A stretch of DNA of 20,545 nt, taken from Chara braunii. Lineage: Eukaryota > Streptophyta > Charophyceae > Charales > Characeae. Made by a program: the position numbers and the translations under genes. Shown here piece by piece: positions 18,795 to 20,545 of the stretch. Location of the stretch: assembly GCA_003427395.1 (NCBI GenBank), contig BFEA01000983.1, positions 120,755 through 141,299 of the forward strand, in the 5' to 3' direction. The notes beneath the pieces are model-generated. The model worked only from the letters and a program-made list of their open reading frames with translations, did not search any database and had not been told where the DNA came from. Within the stretch, counting starts at the first letter, position 1, and the number at the start of each line of letters is the position of its first letter.

Positions 18795-19007
18795 GCGAAT
18801 GTGCGTCTCAGGACTCATGGTCCGTGGTGTCGAAAACATCGACTCCATGATCCGTAGTGTCGAGAAGGTCGCCTCCATTATGCGCCCTGCACACCACGCG
18901 CACACACCAAATGACACACACGGGCACCTAAACACTCGTAAACACGTCATGTTATGACATTTGACGGAGCGTACGCTCAAAGATCTGATTTCGGGTGGTC
19001 GACTTGG
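18795..19007. other. Short unassigned stretch before the array
   Basis: Contains two near-copies of TCGACTCCATGATCCGTAGTG-like sequence (near 18840) with ATGGTCCGTGGTGTCGA and ATGATCCGTAGTGTCGA about 30 bases apart. No gene is seen. Confidence 0.4.
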
Positions 19008-20362
19008 TTGGTGTTCACATCTACCGGCCAGCAGGCCAGCCGCAAACATGTCCCGCGAGAGGTGGGAACCTGAAGTTCGTCGTGATCCGAACTTGGCGAG
19101 ACTGCGTGGGAGAGACAAAGCTGTCTCCCAAACTCGTCGTCCCAAACTTCCACGAAGTTCGGATCCTGGCGGACTTCACATTTTTACGAATACAAAGTTG
19201 TGGCAATCCACCGGTCGCCAGGAAGTCCACAGTCAGAACCGACACCACGCGAAAAGAGAAGCATGCCGGGGTCCGAACGTGACGACTGCACGGGGAACCG
19301 TGCACGAGAAGTTCGGATCCCAGCGGACTTCGCATTTTATCGAATATGAAGTTCCCCGAGATCCGAAATTGACGATTGTGCGAGGAATCGTGCATGGGAG
19401 GTTTGGATCCACGGCCCAGCAGGTGGGCCGCAAACATGTATTGCGAACGGAGGAAAGGTCAAGTTCGCTGGGATCCGAACTTGGCGAAATCGTGCGGGAG
19501 AGACACTGTCGGCGAACTCAATGAGGGGACGAGGAACCATGCACGAGAAGTAAGGATCCAGGCGGACTTCGCATTTTTACGAAACAGAAGTTGTGGCAAA
19601 CCACCGGGGGCGAGAAAGCCCACAGTCAGAACCCACACCATGCGAGAAGCGAAGTTCACCGGGGTCCGAACTTGACGAGTATACGAGGAACCGCGCACGA
19701 GAAGTTCGAATCCCGATGGACTTTGCATTTTCACGAATCCGAAGTTCGTCGGGGTCCGAACTTGGCGAATGTGCGAGGAACTGGGTACGCGAGGTTCGGA
19801 TCCACGGGAGGGCAGGCGAGCGGGAAAAATGTCAGGCGAAAGGTGGGAACCTAATGTTCGCCGGGATCCGGACTTGTCGAAACCGCGTGGGAGAAAAACA
19901 ATCGGCGAACTCGGCGATTGAACGAGGAGGCGTGCGCGAGAAGTTCGGATCCTGGCGGACTTCACATTGTTACGAATCCGAAGTTGTGGCAATCCCCCGG
20001 GGGCCAGAAAGTCCACATTCTGAACCCGCAGAATGCGAAAAGCGAAGTTCGTCGGGGTCCGAACTTGACGTCTGTACAAGGAACCGTGCAGGAAAAGTCC
20101 GGATCCTCGCGGACTTCGCATTTTCACCAATCTAAAGTTCACCGAGGTCCGGACTTGACAATTGTGAAAGGAACCGTGCAAGCGAGGTTCGGATCCACAG
20201 GCCAGCAGGCGAGCGAAAAACATGTCTTGCGAAAGGCGGGAACCTGAAGTTTGTCGGGATCCGAGTTTGGCGACATTGCGTGGGAGAGACACACCTGGCT
20301 GCCAAACTCACCGTCCAACAATTTTTTAAAGTTCAGATCCCGGCGGACTTCAAATTTTTACA
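19008..20362. repeat. Tandem array of about 390-bp units
   Basis: About 3.4 units in direct orientation. Anchors beginning GCAGG occur at 19031, 19419, 19812 and 20205, giving periods of 388, 393 and 393 bases. Each unit has, in order, the anchor, ATGTnnTGCGAAnGG-like sequence, GGGAACCTGAAGTTCG, GTGGGAGAGACA, a GGCGGACTTCnCATTTTTAC block, GAAGTTGTGGCAA, AGTCCACAGTCAGAACC, and two shorter sub-repeats of roughly 85-90 bases. Units differ at many positions, so the array is not freshly amplified. Long frames on both strands (for example 19459-20292 minus, 277 codons) reflect a stop-poor repeat with a period of 393, a multiple of three. Confidence 0.9.
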
Positions 20363-20545
20363 CGTCCTCGGCTGTGGTTGTGGACCGGGGTTGCAAAGCG
20401 TGTTCGAACAGCTGCACAAGCTCGCCAGAATTTGAACTTCTTCCCGTGTTTGATTGCGCGATCAATTCGGTTGGTGTGGCCATGGTTGTGATGGCGGATT
20501 AAAAAGACCACGTTCCGATTACGAGGACTGTGCTGGCGACGCGTG
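20363..20545. other. Sequence beyond the array
   Basis: GC-rich end of the window. A plus-strand frame is open to 20502 but begins within the array. Nothing recognisable. Confidence 0.4.

Noticed and set aside
19459-20292. 277-codon minus-strand frame and long plus-strand frames in the tandem array
   Set aside because: They follow the repeat period (393 is a multiple of three), occur on both strands over the same DNA, and show repeated segments such as RQVRTP with no domain. They are more likely non-coding satellite.
19008-20362. CRISPR-like array
   Set aside because: The repeat units are about 390 bases, diverged, and have no uniform short spacers. The host is eukaryotic.

Overview
This window looks like nuclear DNA from a plant. 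The evidence is a decayed Ty3/Gypsy-type gag reading frame, a primer-binding site complementary to plant initiator methionine tRNA (12 of 13 bases), LTR-sized repeats of more than 2 kb, long GA/CT and GT/CA microsatellites, and an assembly gap inside a purine/pyrimidine repeat. I see no operons, ribosome-binding sites, rRNA or tRNA genes. No intact gene can be named with confidence. The lineage within plants cannot be fixed from this sequence.

Layout. 1-860: a microsatellite, two direct copies of a hairpin-bearing unit, and an approximately 450-base imperfect palindrome. 861-1323: AT-rich filler with small palindromes. 1324-7348: a minus-strand LTR retrotransposon remnant (gag pseudogene, PBS, one LTR-like copy at about 2209-4675) followed by about 500 bases of other sequence and a second LTR-like copy (5177-7348) in the same orientation. 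Both LTR copies keep a TATA box on the minus strand. 7349-9026: undetermined sequence plus a large compound TG/TC/CA microsatellite. 9027-14705: a segment bounded by two inverted copies (about 870 bases) of one repeat; the right copy is split by an AT-rich foldback insertion. The enclosed 3.4 kb holds a decayed acidic reading frame and otherwise unrecognised sequence. 14706-15815: GC-rich and then low-complexity sequence with a 526-base run of N. 15816-18800: GC-rich sequence with coding-like but broken frames on both strands, and scattered copies of a palindromic motif centred on GGATCC. 19008-20362: about 3.4 tandem units of about 390 bases, packed with that motif in alternating orientation.

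How the parts relate. The retrotransposon pieces form a consistent set on the minus strand: TATA box, LTR end, PBS, then gag. In-frame stops in gag, and in the unrelated frame near 10 kb, are all of the kind a single C-to-T change would make. That fits old, methylated, silenced repeats. The most unusual structures are the GGATCC-centred motif array, the 5.7-kb inverted-repeat segment with a peptide-level match between its arms, and the palindrome near the left end. I find no convincing multi-gene functional system.
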